Shown piece after piece: positions 1 through 13,395 of a stretch of 64,000 nucleotides of DNA; the first letter of the stretch is position 1; every line of letters begins with the position of its first letter. This DNA comes from Halomonas sp. HL-48 (GTDB taxonomy: Bacteria; Pseudomonadota; Gammaproteobacteria; Pseudomonadales; Halomonadaceae). The notes under the pieces were generated by a model that ran no database searches, was not told the origin of the DNA, and saw only the letters and a program-made list of their open reading frames with translations. A program made the translations under genes and the position numbers. The stretch lies in contig NZ_LJZS01000008.1 of assembly GCF_001314875.1 (NCBI RefSeq), positions 1 through 64,000 of the forward strand, given 5' to 3'.

Positions 1-74
1 CCCATCAGGAGCTCGGCGGGTTACCCTTCTGGCCAGAGAGAATGGTAGCTAATCACTCCCTCTTGAGAGACACA

Positions 75-590
75 AGGAGCCCGACTTGTCGGGCGATCGG
101 GCTGTCTACAAGCGATAACTTGCGGCGGCTTGATGATTGCTGATCGCTCAATGAATTGAGCTCCTACTACCCCCGGTGCACGCACCCAGCCCTGTAGGAG
201 CCCGACTTGTCGGGAAATCGGGCCGTCTACAAGCGATAACTTGAGGCGGCTTGATGATTGCTGATCGCCCAATGAATTGGGCTCCTACCACCCCGGCTTG
301 CCCGAGGTCTCGTAGGAGCCCGACTTGTCGGGCGATCGGGCCGTCTACAAGCGATAACTTACGGCGGCTTGATGATTGCTGATCGCTCAATGAATTGGGC
401 TCCTACGACCCCCGGTGCACGCACCCAGCCCTGTAGGAGCCCGACTTGTCGGGCGATCGGGCTATCTACAAGCGATAACTTGCGGTGGCTTGATAATTGC
501 TGATCGCTCAATAAATTGAGCTCCTACGACCCCCGGTGCACGCACCCAGCCCTGTAGGAGCCCGACTTGTCGGGCGATCAGGTCATCTAC
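75..590. repeat. REP/BIME array: four full units and one partial unit, period about 121 bp
   Basis: Units begin near 75, 196, 314, 435 and 556, so the spacing is 121, 118, 121 and 121. Each full unit holds two inverted REP-like elements, GTAGGAGC-hairpin-GCGATC, facing each other about 50 bp apart. The left element has the stem CCCGAC/GTCGGG. The right one has CTCAAT/ATTGAG, with a compensatory change to CCCAAT/ATTGGG in the second unit. Pairing is therefore kept while sequence changes. Spacers between units also recur (GGTGCACGCACC). This matches the architecture of REP elements mobilised in trans by RAYT transposases. No RAYT gene lies in the window. The array stops about 45 bp before the pyrG promoter. 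No gene is seen in 1-632. Confidence 0.85.
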
Positions 591-632
591 TGGCTATCAC
601 CTTCGGCGCCTCGAGCCTTCTTTCTGCCGTAA

Positions 633-661
633 TTGAGCCTTTAGGCGTACTCTGCTATTCT
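633..661 (+). promoter_or_regulatory. Putative sigma-70 promoter of pyrG
   Basis: TTGAGC at 633-638 and TATTCT at 656-661 are separated by 17 bp. Each matches four of six consensus bases. The predicted start falls about 55 bp ahead of pyrG and just downstream of the REP array. Confidence 0.45.
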
Positions 662-701
662 GTCGTCCCATCCTGGTGTGGCTTTCTGCCGTGCCTTTTG
701 A

Positions 702-3259
<2,558 letters not shown>

Positions 3260-3285
3260 TTGCGGACGCAAACGTGATACGTTAA

Positions 3286-4608
<1,323 letters not shown>

Positions 4609-4629
4609 GCGGAGAATTGACGGCTGGTT

Positions 4630-4669
4630 TGTAAGAGATATCTCAAAATTTTGTAAGAGATATCTTACA
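4630..4669 (+). promoter_or_regulatory. GacA upstream activating sequence: one perfect site and one degenerate copy
   Basis: 4652-4669 reads TGTAAG-AGATAT-CTTACA, a perfect fit to the GacA box TGTAAGN6CTTACA known from rsmX/Y/Z promoters of pseudomonads. A second copy 22 bp upstream (4630-4647) keeps the left half TGTAAG and the core AGATAT, but its right half is degraded to CTCAAA. Both face the small RNA downstream. The centre of the good site is about 180 bp before the proposed RNA start, the kind of distant upstream placement known for Pseudomonas rsmZ. The rest of 4609-4806 is A+T-rich leader with no gene seen. Confidence 0.85.
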
Positions 4670-4806
4670 AAGGCCGTCGAAAATCGCTCGAACTGAGTAA
4701 GAAAAATGGAAATTTTTCGCTAACTATAACTCAAGTTTTTGTTTTTAAAGATGTTTATTGTAGAGGGTGGGCCTTCAGGGTTCACCCTTTGTCATTTGGG
4801 ACCGCC

Positions 4807-4834
4807 TTGTGATGCCGCGGCGTTCTGCCACAAT
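4807..4834 (+). promoter_or_regulatory. Putative core promoter of the rsmZ-like RNA
   Basis: TTGTGA (4807-4812) and CACAAT (4829-4834), 16 bp apart, would start transcription near 4841. That is immediately before the cluster of GGA motifs and about 180 bp from the GacA box. Each hexamer has four of six consensus bases. A TATAAC at 4725-4730 is an alternative -10 that would give a longer RNA. Confidence 0.4.
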
Positions 4835-4840
4835 GCCTAT

Positions 4841-5014
4841 CAAGGACAAGGGGAGGCAAGGATGCTCTCAGGCAGGATGCAACAACGGGATGCAGGTGGT
4901 GCGCCGGGTGACACAGTGATGTGAGCCCTGGCAAGGACGACACCAGAGGAAGTTGACACAGGGAGTGGTCAGAGGAAGTGCTTGGAGCGGGCGGCCTACG
5001 GGCCGCCTTTTTTT
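4841..5014 (+). ncRNA. rsmZ: CsrB/RsmZ-family small RNA (CsrA antagonist)
   Basis: About 174 nt with ten GGA motifs between 4844 and 4986, among them AAGGAC, GGGGAGG, AAGGATG, CAGGATG, CGGGATG, AGAGGAAG (twice), AGGGAG and TTGGAG. This density in loops and linkers is the hallmark of RNAs that titrate CsrA/RsmA. It ends in an intrinsic terminator (4990-5014). Synteny agrees: in Pseudomonas rsmZ sits beside fdxA, followed by mutS, pncC and recA, exactly as here, although rpoS is absent on the other side. A GacA box lies upstream. Its presumed target, csrA, is at 14841. The 5' end is inferred, not known. Confidence 0.82.
4990..5014 (+). terminator. Intrinsic terminator of the rsmZ-like RNA
   Basis: Seven-pair stem GGCGGCC/GGCCGCC closed by a TACG loop, giving a very stable C(UNCG)G tetraloop, followed by seven T. 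Confidence 0.9.
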
Positions 5015-5057
5015 ATGCGCGAACGGTTGAGACGCTCGACCGTTCGCGCATAAAAAA
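5009..5057. terminator. Large symmetric hairpin between the rsmZ-like RNA and fdxA
   Basis: A 19-bp perfect inverted repeat, arms 5009-5027 and 5039-5057 with a loop of 11 nt. It has T6 or more on both outer sides, so it can terminate transcription from either direction. It lies back to back with the dedicated terminators of the RNA and of fdxA, making three hairpins in 87 bp. Confidence 0.8.
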
Positions 5058-5076
5058 CCAGCGCCATCGCTGGTTT
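5051..5076 (-). terminator. Intrinsic terminator of fdxA
   Basis: On the minus strand AACCAGCG-ATGG-CGCTGGTT followed by a T run, about 50 bp after the fdxA stop. Confidence 0.8.
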
Positions 5077-5127
5077 CTCATCGCATGCTGGGACAAGGGC
5101 GGCCCGGTTCAAAAAGCCGCGCGTTGT

Positions 5128-5451
5128 CTAGCGTTCGAGTTTTTCAAGCTTACCGCTCTTGCCATCCCACTCTTCGGCATCGGGCAGCGGGTCTTTCTTC
5201 TCGGCAATGTTGGGCCATACTTCGGCCAGCTCGGCGTTGATCTCGATAAACTGTTCCTGCCCGTCGGGCAGTTCATCTTCGGAGAAAATTGCCTCCGCAG
5301 GACATTCCGGTTCACACAGCGCGCAGTCTATACACTCGTCCGGGTGAATCACCAGAAAGTTCGGCCCTTCGTAAAAACAGTCGACTGGGCAGACCTCGAC
5401 ACAGTCAGTGTATTTGCATTGGATGCAGTTCTCGGTAACGACAAACGTCAT
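5128..5451 (-). CDS. fdxA: 7Fe ferredoxin (3Fe-4S plus 4Fe-4S)
   Basis: Small cytoplasmic electron carrier of 107 residues, close to the usual FdxA length. The N-terminal half carries the cysteines of two clusters: [18 protein letters not shown] for the mixed 3Fe-4S/4Fe-4S arrangement, and [12 protein letters not shown]. The C-terminal third is acidic and extends beyond the cluster core, as in Azotobacter-type FdxA. It is monocistronic and converges on the rsmZ-like RNA with terminators between them. mutS follows it upstream in the same orientation, 160 bp away. The gene pair fdxA-mutS is conserved in pseudomonads and relatives. The electron partner cannot be told from the sequence. Confidence 0.95.
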   Translation of the reverse strand: MTFVVTENCIQCKYTDCVEVCPVDCFYEGPNFLVIHPDECIDCALCEPECPAEAIFSEDELPDGQEQFIEINAELAEVWPNIAEKKDPLPDAEEWDGKSGKLEKLER

Positions 5452-5611
5452 CTTGCTATCCCTCTTGCGGGACCAAGGGAGCGTCCTTGGTCGTGGTCAA
5501 TCGTGAATGGTTATAAATCAGCCATTTTTTATAAGCTAAAAAGTATGGGCGACATTCTAGAGGTGCCCTAACCCGGCGGCAAGCACCGTGGTGCTGATCG
5601 GTTGCGTCGGA

Positions 5612-8182
5612 TTAGAGCAGTTCGCGCCATTGATATAACAGCGCCAATGCCTCACGTGGCGACAAGCCGTCTACATCGGCCTGCTCCAGCGCCTCGACCA
5701 CCGGGTGTGGGGCGCTGGCGAACAGGTCGTTTTGCTGCGGGGCGGCGTGCTGCGATAGCGGTGCATGGCGCTGCTCCTCCACATCGCGTTGTTCTAGGGA
5801 CACGAGTTTCTCCCGCGCGCGCTGAATCACCTGGTTAGGCACCCCCGCCAGCTGGGCGACCTGCAGACCGTAGCTTTGGCTTGCCGGTCCGGCCTCGATG
5901 CGGTGCATGAAGACGATACTGTCACCGTGCTCGGTGGCGGTCAGATGGATGTTGGCCACGCCGTCGGCCTGATCGGGAAGCCCGGTCATCTCGAAGTAAT
6001 GGGTGGCGAACAGCGTCAGCGCTCGCGTATTGGCCAGGTGCTCGGCGCTTGCCCAGGCCAGCGAGAGACCGTCGAAGGTGCTGGTGCCACGCCCGATCTC
6101 GTCCATCAACACGAGGCTGTGCTCGGTGGCGTTGTGCAGGATGTTGGCGGTTTCGGTCATTTCGACCATGAACGTGGAGCGTCCGCCCGCCAGGTCATCC
6201 GACGAGCCGATGCGGGTGAAGATACGGTCAACCGGGCCTATCTCGGCGGCATCCGCCGGGACAAAGCTGCCGCTATGGGCCAACAGCGCAATCAGCGCGG
6301 TCTGGCGCATGTAGGTCGACTTACCGCCCATGTTGGGCCCGGTGATGATCAGCATGTGCTGCTCGGGCGTCAGCGTGACATCGTTGGGCACGAAGGGGTG
6401 GTCGCTGACCTGCTCGACCACCGGGTGACGACCGGCGTGGATGGTCAGACCAGTGGCCTCCACCAGCGTCGGGCGTACCCAGTTAAGCGCCTCGGCGCGT
6501 TCGCTGAAGGCACACAGCACGTCCAGCTCGGCGAGCGCTTGTGAGGTGCGCTGCAGCGCGTTGAGCTCTTCGTTGAGCTCGTTGATCAGCTGGTCGTAGA
6601 GCCACTTTTCCCGGGATAGCGCCCGGGATTTCGCCGACAGCGCCTTGTCCTCGAACTCTTTCAGCTCGGGGATGATAAACCGCTCGGCATTTTTCAGCGT
6701 TTGGCGGCGGATATAATCGGCTGGCGCCTGCTGGGCCTGGGCGCGGGGCAGCTCGATGAAATAGCCGTGCACGCGGTTATAGCCGATCTTGAGGTTGGCA
6801 AGGCCGGTGCGCTCGCGCTCGCGGGTTTCAAGCTGCACCAGGTAGTCCCCGGCGTTTTCCGCCAGGCCGCGATGCTCGTCAAGCTCCGCGTCGTACCCCG
6901 GGGCAATCACCCCGCCGTCGCGGATCACCACCGGTGGGTTGTCGACCAGCGCCCGCTGTAGCGTATCGGCCATTTCAGGGTAGGGCCGTATATGCGGGCG
7001 AAGGCTATCCAGCAGGCTGCCGTCTTCGACCTCGCCGAGCTGCTGTTCAAGGGCAGGCAGGGTCATCAGGGCATCGCGCAGGCGCGCCAGGTCGCGGGGG
7101 CGGGCGCTGTACAGCGCCACGCGGGCCAGAATACGCTCGACGTCGCCCACGTCGCTCAGGGTGTCGCGCATCGCCAGGTAGCGGGCATCCAGGCCAAGTA
7201 GTGCGACCCCCGCCTGGCGCCCCTGGATGACCTCGCGCTGGCGTAGCGGGCGGTTCAGCCAGCGTTTGAGCAGGCGCGAGCCCATGGCCGTGGTGCAGGT
7301 GTCCAGCACGCTGGCCAGGGTATTGTCGGTGGTGCCGCCGAGGTTGATATCGATTTCCAGGTTGCGTCGGCTGGCAGCATCGATGACCACCGCATCGTCG
7401 CGGTTCTCGACGCTGATGGCGGTGACGTGGGGCAGGCGAGAGCGCTGGGTGTCGCGCGCATAGTCGATCAGCACGCCGGCGGCGATCAGCGCGGTGGTCA
7501 GGTGGGCGCAGCCGAAGCCGCGCAGGTCCTGAACTTCGAACTGATCGCACAGACTGCGGGTCGCGCTCTGCAAGTCGAACAGCCATTCGCCCTGGCGGCG
7601 CAGGCCGCGGGTCTGGGACCAGGCCTCGGGCAGGGTGAGGCTCTCGGGCACCAGCAGCTCCGCCGGGGAAAGTCGCGTGAGCTCGGCGAGCATCTCGGCT
7701 TCGCTATTCACCTCCAGCAGGCTGAAGCGGCCGCTGGAGAGCTCCAGCCAGGCCAGTCCGAAGCTGTCCTTGCCGGGGGCCAGGGCCACCAGGACGTTAT
7801 CGCGCCGCGCATCGAGCAGGGCTTCATCGTGCAGCGTCCCGGGCGTCACGATACGCACGACCTGACGATCCACCGGGCCTTTGCTGGTGGCCGGGTCGCC
7901 GATCTGTTCGCAAATCGCGACGGATTCACCGGCGCCGACCAGGCGGGCCAGGTACCCCTCGGCGCTATGATAGGGCACGCCCGCCATGGGAATCGGCTTG
8001 CCCCCCGACTGCCCACGCTGGGTCAGGGTGATGTCGAGCAGCGCCGCGGCGCGCTTGGCGTCGTCAAAAAAGAGCTCGTAAAAGTCCCCCATCCGGTAAA
8101 ACAGCAGTACCTCGGGGTGCTCGCGTTTGATCTTCAGGTATTGCGCGATCATTGGCGTGTGCGCGGGGCTGGCCTGTGACAT
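5612..8182 (-). CDS. mutS: DNA mismatch repair ATPase MutS
   Basis: Recognises base mismatches and small loops, then recruits MutL. The 856 residues match the family (E. coli 853). The mismatch-binding motif is [11 protein letters not shown], with Phe34 and Glu36 as the wedge pair. The P-loop is GPNMGGKST, followed by the Walker B region [16 protein letters not shown] and a DxxF-bearing C-terminal tail. An in-frame start 38 codons further upstream exists, but the chosen ATG has an AGGA site and begins at the conserved N terminus. It is divergent from pncC with 107 bp between the starts. Confidence 0.97.
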   Translation of the reverse strand: MSQASPAHTPMIAQYLKIKREHPEVLLFYRMGDFYELFFDDAKRAAALLDITLTQRGQSGGKPIPMAGVPYHSAEGYLARLVGAGESVAICEQIGDPATSKGPVDRQVVRIVTPGTLHDEALLDARRDNVLVALAPGKDSFGLAWLELSSGRFSLLEVNSEAEMLAELTRLSPAELLVPESLTLPEAWSQTRGLRRQGEWLFDLQSATRSLCDQFEVQDLRGFGCAHLTTALIAAGVLIDYARDTQRSRLPHVTAISVENRDDAVVIDAASRRNLEIDINLGGTTDNTLASVLDTCTTAMGSRLLKRWLNRPLRQREVIQGRQAGVALLGLDARYLAMRDTLSDVGDVERILARVALYSARPRDLARLRDALMTLPALEQQLGEVEDGSLLDSLRPHIRPYPEMADTLQRALVDNPPVVIRDGGVIAPGYDAELDEHRGLAENAGDYLVQLETRERERTGLANLKIGYNRVHGYFIELPRAQAQQAPADYIRRQTLKNAERFIIPELKEFEDKALSAKSRALSREKWLYDQLINELNEELNALQRTSQALAELDVLCAFSERAEALNWVRPTLVEATGLTIHAGRHPVVEQVSDHPFVPNDVTLTPEQHMLIITGPNMGGKSTYMRQTALIALLAHSGSFVPADAAEIGPVDRIFTRIGSSDDLAGGRSTFMVEMTETANILHNATEHSLVLMDEIGRGTSTFDGLSLAWASAEHLANTRALTLFATHYFEMTGLPDQADGVANIHLTATEHGDSIVFMHRIEAGPASQSYGLQVAQLAGVPNQVIQRAREKLVSLEQRDVEEQRHAPLSQHAAPQQNDLFASAPHPVVEALEQADVDGLSPREALALLYQWRELL

Positions 8183-8289
8183 GGGCGTCCTAATTGAGCG
8201 TGGCGCAAGCGTTGGCTTGCTAGCGGTTCTTTGAGCAACTGAAACGCAGTATTCTACGCTGAATTGACGACGCACATGAAGGAGCGACC

Positions 8290-8823
8290 ATGTCACCCAG
8301 TGTCTCGAGTTTGATGAATCTGGATTTGTCGTTGCTGGCTCAGCGCCTGGGACGGCTTTGCCAGCAAGCCGGGGTGGAGGTCACGGCCGCCGAGTCGTGC
8401 ACCGGTGGGGGTATCGCCAGTGCCATTACCTCGGTGGCGGGCAGTTCGGCGTACTTCACCACAGGCTATGTGACCTACGCCAATGCGGCGAAGACCCGGC
8501 TGCTGGGGGTGCCCGAGACCACGCTTGAGGCCCATGGCGCGGTGAGCGACGCCGTGGTCAAGGCCATGGTGGCGGGGGCCTGTCGTGAGAGCGGGGCGGG
8601 GCTTGGCGTGGCGGTCAGCGGCGTGGCGGGCCCCGAAGGCGGCAGCCAGGACAAGCCCGTGGGCACGGTCTGGCTGGCCTGGGGCGATGCGCAGCATCAG
8701 CACGCCGAGCGTTTTCAATTCCCCGGCGACCGTCAGGCGGTGCGCGAGCAGGCGGTGCGCCAGGCACTGGCGGGCCTGGTGGCGCGTTTGATGGAGCAGA
8801 CTGAAAACGTAGGCAAGAAATAA
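8290..8823 (+). CDS. pncC: Nicotinamide-nucleotide amidohydrolase, CinA C-terminal type
   Basis: Deamidates nicotinamide mononucleotide to nicotinate mononucleotide in NAD salvage. The 177-residue protein is the single-domain form. The catalytic-site motif [15 protein letters not shown] is near residue 35, followed by [15 protein letters not shown] and [24 protein letters not shown] stands 6 bp before the ATG. It precedes recA, as in many gammaproteobacteria, but a separate LexA-controlled promoter lies between the two. The old name cinA refers to competence induction, which need not apply here. Confidence 0.95.
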   Translation: MSPSVSSLMNLDLSLLAQRLGRLCQQAGVEVTAAESCTGGGIASAITSVAGSSAYFTTGYVTYANAAKTRLLGVPETTLEAHGAVSDAVVKAMVAGACRESGAGLGVAVSGVAGPEGGSQDKPVGTVWLAWGDAQHQHAERFQFPGDRQAVREQAVRQALAGLVARLMEQTENVGKK

Positions 8824-8847
8824 TCGTGCGAAACACTAGCTGAGGAT

Positions 8848-8892
8848 TTGTTTAGCGGCTAATCTTTGGCATACTACTGGCTAATTATACAG
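8848..8892 (+). promoter_or_regulatory. recA promoter with LexA (SOS) box
   Basis: TTGTTT (8848-8853) and CATACT (8870-8875) with 16 bp spacing form a sigma-70 promoter. CTGG-N8-ACAG at 8877-8892 matches seven of the eight fixed bases of the LexA operator CTGTN8ACAG, with an A+T-rich core. It covers the start-site region, which is the normal SOS repression geometry. Confidence 0.8.
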
Positions 8893-8913
8893 CTTATGAT
8901 GAGGATTAACTGA

Positions 8914-9987
8914 ATGGCTCAGGACGATAACCGTACCAAGGCGCTTAACGCGGCACTTACCCAGATTGATCGCCAGTTTGGCAAGGGCACGGTCATGCGC
9001 TTGGGCGACGCGCCTCGCGTCGTCATGCCGTCGGTCTCCACCGGTTCGCTAGGCCTGGACATCGCCCTGGGTATCGGCGGGCTTCCATTCGGCCGCGTAT
9101 GTGAAATCTTTGGCCCGGAATCGTCGGGCAAGACGACCCTGACGCTGTCGGTGATTGCCCAGGCGCAGAAGCAGGGCAAAGTATGTGCCTTCGTGGATGC
9201 CGAGCACGCCCTGGACCCGAGCTACGCCGAAAAGCTGGGCGTCAACCTGGACGACCTGCTGGTATCGCAGCCGGATACCGGCGAGCAGGCGCTGGAAATC
9301 ACCGATATGCTGGTGCGTTCGGGCGGCGTCGACGTCATCGTTATCGACTCGGTGGCAGCCTTGACGCCCCGTGCAGAGATCGAAGGCGAGATGGGCGACT
9401 CCCACGTCGGTCTGCAGGCGCGTTTGATGTCCCAGGCGCTGCGTAAGATTACCGGCAATATCAAGAACGCCAACTGCCTGGTGGTGTTCATCAACCAGAT
9501 CCGCATGAAGATCGGCGTGATGTTCGGTAGCCCCGAAACCACCACGGGCGGTAATGCACTGAAGTTCTACTCCAGCGTACGCCTGGATATTCGCCGTACC
9601 GGCTCGGTGAAAGTGGGGGATGAAGTCACCGGTAATGAAACTCGCGTCAAGGTGGTCAAGAACAAGGTGGCGCCGCCGTTCCGCCAGGCCGAGTTCCAGA
9701 TCCTCTACGGCAAAGGTATCTATCATGCCGGCGAAGTCATTGATCTGGGCGTGCAGCAGAACCTGGTCGACAAAGCGGGCGCCTGGTACAGCTACAAAGG
9801 CAAGAAAATTGGTCAGGGCAAGGCAAATGCTGCCCAGTATCTGGAAGAGCATCCGGAGACCATGGAAGAGATCGAAAGCCAGATCCGTGCCCAGTTGCTT
9901 GCCCAGCCCGACCCTAAAAAGGACAAGGAAGAAGCCGCCACGGCGGATGTGACGGCCGACGTCGATACCGAAGACGATCTGCTCTAA
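8914..9987 (+). CDS. recA: Recombinase RecA
   Basis: ATP-dependent strand-exchange protein and co-protease that triggers LexA self-cleavage. The 357 residues include the Walker A motif GPESSGKTT, the DAEHALDP segment, L1/L2 loop regions ([33 protein letters not shown]) and an acidic C terminus ending VDTEDDLL. Length and motifs are standard. The LexA box upstream indicates SOS control. recX follows after 15 bp and is probably co-transcribed to restrain RecA filaments. Confidence 0.99.
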   Translation: MAQDDNRTKALNAALTQIDRQFGKGTVMRLGDAPRVVMPSVSTGSLGLDIALGIGGLPFGRVCEIFGPESSGKTTLTLSVIAQAQKQGKVCAFVDAEHALDPSYAEKLGVNLDDLLVSQPDTGEQALEITDMLVRSGGVDVIVIDSVAALTPRAEIEGEMGDSHVGLQARLMSQALRKITGNIKNANCLVVFINQIRMKIGVMFGSPETTTGGNALKFYSSVRLDIRRTGSVKVGDEVTGNETRVKVVKNKVAPPFRQAEFQILYGKGIYHAGEVIDLGVQQNLVDKAGAWYSYKGKKIGQGKANAAQYLEEHPETMEEIESQIRAQLLAQPDPKKDKEEAATADVTADVDTEDDLL

Positions 9988-10002
9988 GCCGCTGGCCGCA
10001 CC

Positions 10003-10464
10003 ATGTTTTCATCGTCTCAAGACGCCACCTCCCGGGAGGTGGCCATTCAACTGCTGGCTCGGCGCGAATATTCCCGCGCAGAGCTGGCGCGCAAGCTCGA
10101 ACAGAAGGCATTTGCCGCCGAGGACATTGACGCCTGTCTGGACGCCCTGGCCGAGCAGGGGCTGCAGTCGGACGCGCGCTTTGCCGAAAGTTTTATCCGC
10201 TCGCGCATTAACCGAGGGCAGGGCGTGATCCGCATTCAGGGCGAACTTCGCCAGCGCGGCGTTGATCGTGAAACTGCCACGGAGGCCTTTGCCAACGTTG
10301 AAGAGCGTGAAGCGGTCGACTGGTTCGAACTCGCCCGCGAGACCCTGGCGCGGCGTTTCTCGTCGCCCGGCGACACCCCCAAAGAGCGCGCCAAGCGCGA
10401 ACGGTTTCTGGCGGCCCGCGGGTTTAATTTCGACCAGATCCGTTACGCCTTGGACGGGCTATAG
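10003..10464 (+). CDS. recX: RecA regulatory protein RecX
   Basis: Binds in the groove of RecA filaments and modulates their growth. The 153-residue helical protein has the tandem three-helix repeat signature: REVAIQLLARREYSRAELARK near the N terminus, DACLDALAEQGLQSDARFAESFI in the middle and RFLAARGFNFDQIRYAL at the end. It lies 15 bp behind recA and shares its promoter. A single-base-spaced match to CGCTGGCC precedes the ATG rather than a strong ribosome site, consistent with low expression relative to recA. Confidence 0.93.
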   Translation: MFSSSQDATSREVAIQLLARREYSRAELARKLEQKAFAAEDIDACLDALAEQGLQSDARFAESFIRSRINRGQGVIRIQGELRQRGVDRETATEAFANVEEREAVDWFELARETLARRFSSPGDTPKERAKRERFLAARGFNFDQIRYALDGL

Positions 10465-10520
10465 CCTTTCTTTCAGGGCGATAAACCCTCCCTTCTGATC
10501 ACTCTGCCACTAACTGCGGC

Positions 10521-10548
10521 TTTAGTCGTTTGACAACTGCGCTATAAT
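10521..10548 (+). promoter_or_regulatory. Putative alaS promoter
   Basis: A perfect TATAAT at 10543-10548 with TTTAGT 16 bp upstream. The roughly 65-nt leader contains an inverted repeat, CCCCAG (10563-10568) with CTGGGG (10589-10594). Confidence 0.55.
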
Positions 10549-10621
10549 GGCGGCTTTGCGACCCCAGCGGGTAGCGGCGACAGCGCCCTGGGGCATCACG
10601 CTTTCTTGTTACGGATACCCT

Positions 10622-13231
10622 ATGAAGAGCGCAGAGATCAGACAGGCATTTTTATCCTTCTTTAAAGAGAACGGCCATACCATCGTGCCCACCAGTTCGC
10701 TGGTGCCGGGCAATGACCCCACGCTGCTATTCACCAACGCGGGCATGGTGCCGTTCAAGGACGTCTTTCTCGGTCGCGATCCGCGCCCCTACGTACGGGC
10801 AACCTCAGCCCAGCGCTGTGTCCGTGCGGGCGGCAAGCATAACGACCTGGATAACGTCGGCTATACCGCGCGTCACCACACCTTTTTCGAGATGCTGGGT
10901 AACTTCAGCTTTGGCGATTACTTCAAGCGTGATGCCATTTACTTCGCCTGGACCTTCCTCACCGAGACACTCGGGCTGCCCAAGGACAAACTGTGGGTAA
11001 CGGTGCATATCAGCGACGACGAAGCCGAGCGTATCTGGAAAGACGATATCGGCATCGATCCTGAACGCTTTTCCAAGCTCGATGAAGATAACTTCTGGCA
11101 GATGGGCGACACCGGTCCCTGCGGTCCCAGCTCCGAGATCTTTTTCGATCACGGGCCGGAGGTGTGGGGTGGCCCGCCGGGAAGCCCGGAAGAAGACGGC
11201 GACCGCTACATCGAAATCTGGAACCTGGTCTTCATGCAGTTTGATCGTGACGCGGGGGGTACGCTTAACCCGCTGCCCAAGCCGTCCATCGATACCGGGA
11301 TGGGGCTCGAGCGTGTTGCCGCCGTGATGCAGGGCGTGCACTCCAACTACGAGATCGACCTCTTCCAGAATCTGCTTCAGGCCGCTGCCCGCGCCACCGG
11401 GCACAGCGATACCGAAACGCCGTCGCTGCGCGTGATTGCCGACCATATACGCTCCTGCGCGTTTCTGATTGTTGATGGCGTGCTGCCGTCCAACGAAGGC
11501 CGTGGCTATGTGCTGCGCCGGATCATTCGCCGGGCGATTCGTCACGGCCATAAGCTGGGCGCCAACGAGCCGTTCTTCCACAAACTGGTCGACGCTCTGG
11601 ACGTCGAGATGGGCGATGCCTACCCGGAACTGCGCGAAGCTAACAGCCAGATCGCCCGGGTGCTGTTGAAAGAGGAAGAGCAGTTCGCGCGTACGCTGGA
11701 CCACGGCATGGGTCTGCTCAACGCGGCGCTTGATGAACTGCAGGGCGACGTATTGCCGGGCGAAACGGTGTTTAAGCTCTACGACACCTACGGGTTCCCC
11801 TACGATTTGACCGCCGATGTCTGCCGCGAACGCGAAGTCAGCCTCGATGAAGCAGGCTTCCATCGCGAGCTGGAAGCCCAGCGGGAGCGCGCCCGGGCGG
11901 CCAGCCAGTTTGGCGCCGACTACAGCGCGTCCATTGAGCTCGACGGTGAAACCACCTTTACCGGCTACGACCGCCTGGAAGATCAGGCAAGCGTCACTGC
12001 GCTGGTCGATAGCCAGGGCAACGAGCTTGCCGCGCTTGAAGCCGGGCAAAAGGGCATCGTGGTGCTGGATCGGACCCCGTTCTACGGCGAGTCAGGCGGC
12101 CAGGTGGGCGATACCGGTTACCTGTACGTCGACGGCGGTCGCTTCCAGGTGATGGATACCCAGAAGCAGAGCGGTCACCACCTTCACCAGGGCATTATGG
12201 TGGAGGGCTCGTTAAGCGTCGGCGCCAGCGTGCGCGGTGAAGTGGACGCCGGCCTGCGTACCGCGACCCTGCGCAATCACTCGGCCACGCACCTGCTGCA
12301 TCAGGCGCTGCGCATGGTGCTGGGCGATCACGTCCAGCAGAAGGGCTCGCTGGTGAACGCCGAACGCTTGCGTTTTGACTTCAGCCACTTCGAGCCGATG
12401 ACCGACGCGCAGCTGGCCGAGGTCGAGCGGCTGGTCAACGAGCAGATTCTGGCCAACGCGCCGACCAAGGTCGAGCAGATGAGCCTCGATCAGGCGAAAG
12501 CCAAGGGCGCCGCCGCACTGTTTGAAGCCAAATACGCCGACAACGTCCGCGTACTGACCATCGGCGCTGACGACTTCTCGATCGAGCTGTGTGGTGGTAC
12601 CCATGTGGCACGCAGCGGCGATATTGGCTGCTGCCATCTGGTCAGCGAAGTCGGCATTGCCTCGGGCGTGCGCCGCATCGAAGCCATCACCGGCGAAAAT
12701 GCCCTGGCGTATTTCCGCGAGCAGGAAGCCCGCCTCCAGCGGCTGGGCGAGCGTCTCAAGACCAAGCCCGAGCAGGTCGAGTCGCGGGTGGAATCACTGG
12801 TCGAGCGCAATCGCAGCCTGGAAAAAGAGCTTGAGCAGGTCAAGGCCAAGCTGGCCAGTGCCGCCGGTAGCGATATGCTCAGCCAGGTCCAGGAGGTCAA
12901 CGGCGTCAAGGTGTTGGCGACTCAGCTGGAAGGCGTATCGGGCAAGGAGCTGCGCGGCGTCCTCGATCAGCTCAAGAACAAGCTGGGATCGGGCGTTATC
13001 ATCCTCGGCGTTGCCGATGAGGCAGCCGGCAAAGTCAGCCTGATTGCCGGGGTCACCAACGACCTCACCGAGCGGGTGAAAGCCGGCGAGCTGGTCAACC
13101 ATGTGGCCTCTCAAGTCGGCGGCAAAGGCGGTGGCCGTGCGGATATGGCCCAGGCAGGGGGTAGCCAGCCCGATGCCCTTCCCGGTGCGTTGAAGAGCGT
13201 ACCGGCATGGTTGGAAAACACGCTTAGCTAA
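10622..13231 (+). CDS. alaS: Alanyl-tRNA synthetase
   Basis: Charges tRNA-Ala and edits mischarged Ser/Gly. The 869-residue protein starts with [14 protein letters not shown]. The class II catalytic core includes [18 protein letters not shown]. The editing domain carries HSATHLLH and the zinc-site motif CGGTH. The C-terminal DHHA1 (C-Ala) domain ends in [13 protein letters not shown] near the C terminus. An in-frame start 25 codons earlier falls on the TATAAT promoter and was rejected. A rho-independent terminator follows. The length is close to E. coli AlaRS (876). Confidence 0.98.
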   Translation: MKSAEIRQAFLSFFKENGHTIVPTSSLVPGNDPTLLFTNAGMVPFKDVFLGRDPRPYVRATSAQRCVRAGGKHNDLDNVGYTARHHTFFEMLGNFSFGDYFKRDAIYFAWTFLTETLGLPKDKLWVTVHISDDEAERIWKDDIGIDPERFSKLDEDNFWQMGDTGPCGPSSEIFFDHGPEVWGGPPGSPEEDGDRYIEIWNLVFMQFDRDAGGTLNPLPKPSIDTGMGLERVAAVMQGVHSNYEIDLFQNLLQAAARATGHSDTETPSLRVIADHIRSCAFLIVDGVLPSNEGRGYVLRRIIRRAIRHGHKLGANEPFFHKLVDALDVEMGDAYPELREANSQIARVLLKEEEQFARTLDHGMGLLNAALDELQGDVLPGETVFKLYDTYGFPYDLTADVCREREVSLDEAGFHRELEAQRERARAASQFGADYSASIELDGETTFTGYDRLEDQASVTALVDSQGNELAALEAGQKGIVVLDRTPFYGESGGQVGDTGYLYVDGGRFQVMDTQKQSGHHLHQGIMVEGSLSVGASVRGEVDAGLRTATLRNHSATHLLHQALRMVLGDHVQQKGSLVNAERLRFDFSHFEPMTDAQLAEVERLVNEQILANAPTKVEQMSLDQAKAKGAAALFEAKYADNVRVLTIGADDFSIELCGGTHVARSGDIGCCHLVSEVGIASGVRRIEAITGENALAYFREQEARLQRLGERLKTKPEQVESRVESLVERNRSLEKELEQVKAKLASAAGSDMLSQVQEVNGVKVLATQLEGVSGKELRGVLDQLKNKLGSGVIILGVADEAAGKVSLIAGVTNDLTERVKAGELVNHVASQVGGKGGGRADMAQAGGSQPDALPGALKSVPAWLENTLS

Positions 13232-13236
13232 ACAGC

Positions 13237-13269
13237 AAGGCCGGTGGCATTATCTGCTATCGGCCTTTT
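13237..13269 (+). terminator. Rho-independent terminator after alaS
   Basis: AAGGCCG (13237-13243) pairs with CGGCCTT (13261-13267) across a 17-nt loop and leads into a short T run. Confidence 0.65.
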
Positions 13270-13319
13270 GCTTGTGGGTGGAGCGCGACGTCATCCTCCA
13301 ACCCTCAAGATTTTCATGC

Positions 13320-13379
13320 CAGACATTTTCATTTCATACATTTCCAAAACAGACATTTCTAAAACATACATTTTCAAAC
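13320..13379 (+). repeat. Short tandem repeat in the lysC leader: four units of 15 bp
   Basis: Four consecutive 15-mers (13320, 13335, 13350, 13365) follow the pattern CAGACATTT or CATACATTT plus six variable bases rich in A. The two types alternate, so the array can equally be seen as two 30-bp units. The transcribed strand would be nearly free of G and unstructured. It ends 3 bp before the AGGAAA ribosome site of lysC. Confidence 0.8.
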
Positions 13380-13395
13380 CATAGGAAAACGGCAT

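Noticed and set aside
75-590. Regular repeats resembling a CRISPR array
   Set aside because: Period about 121 bp with near-identical content throughout; there are no short repeats with unique spacers and no cas genes.
4739-4924. A 61-codon frame downstream of eno
   Set aside because: It overlaps the GacA-rsmZ-like RNA, has no ribosome site and its 3' half consists of the GGA-rich RNA.
10530-10535. A perfect TTGACA near the alaS TATAAT
   Set aside because: The spacing to TATAAT (10543) is only 7 bp, so it cannot be the -35 of that promoter.
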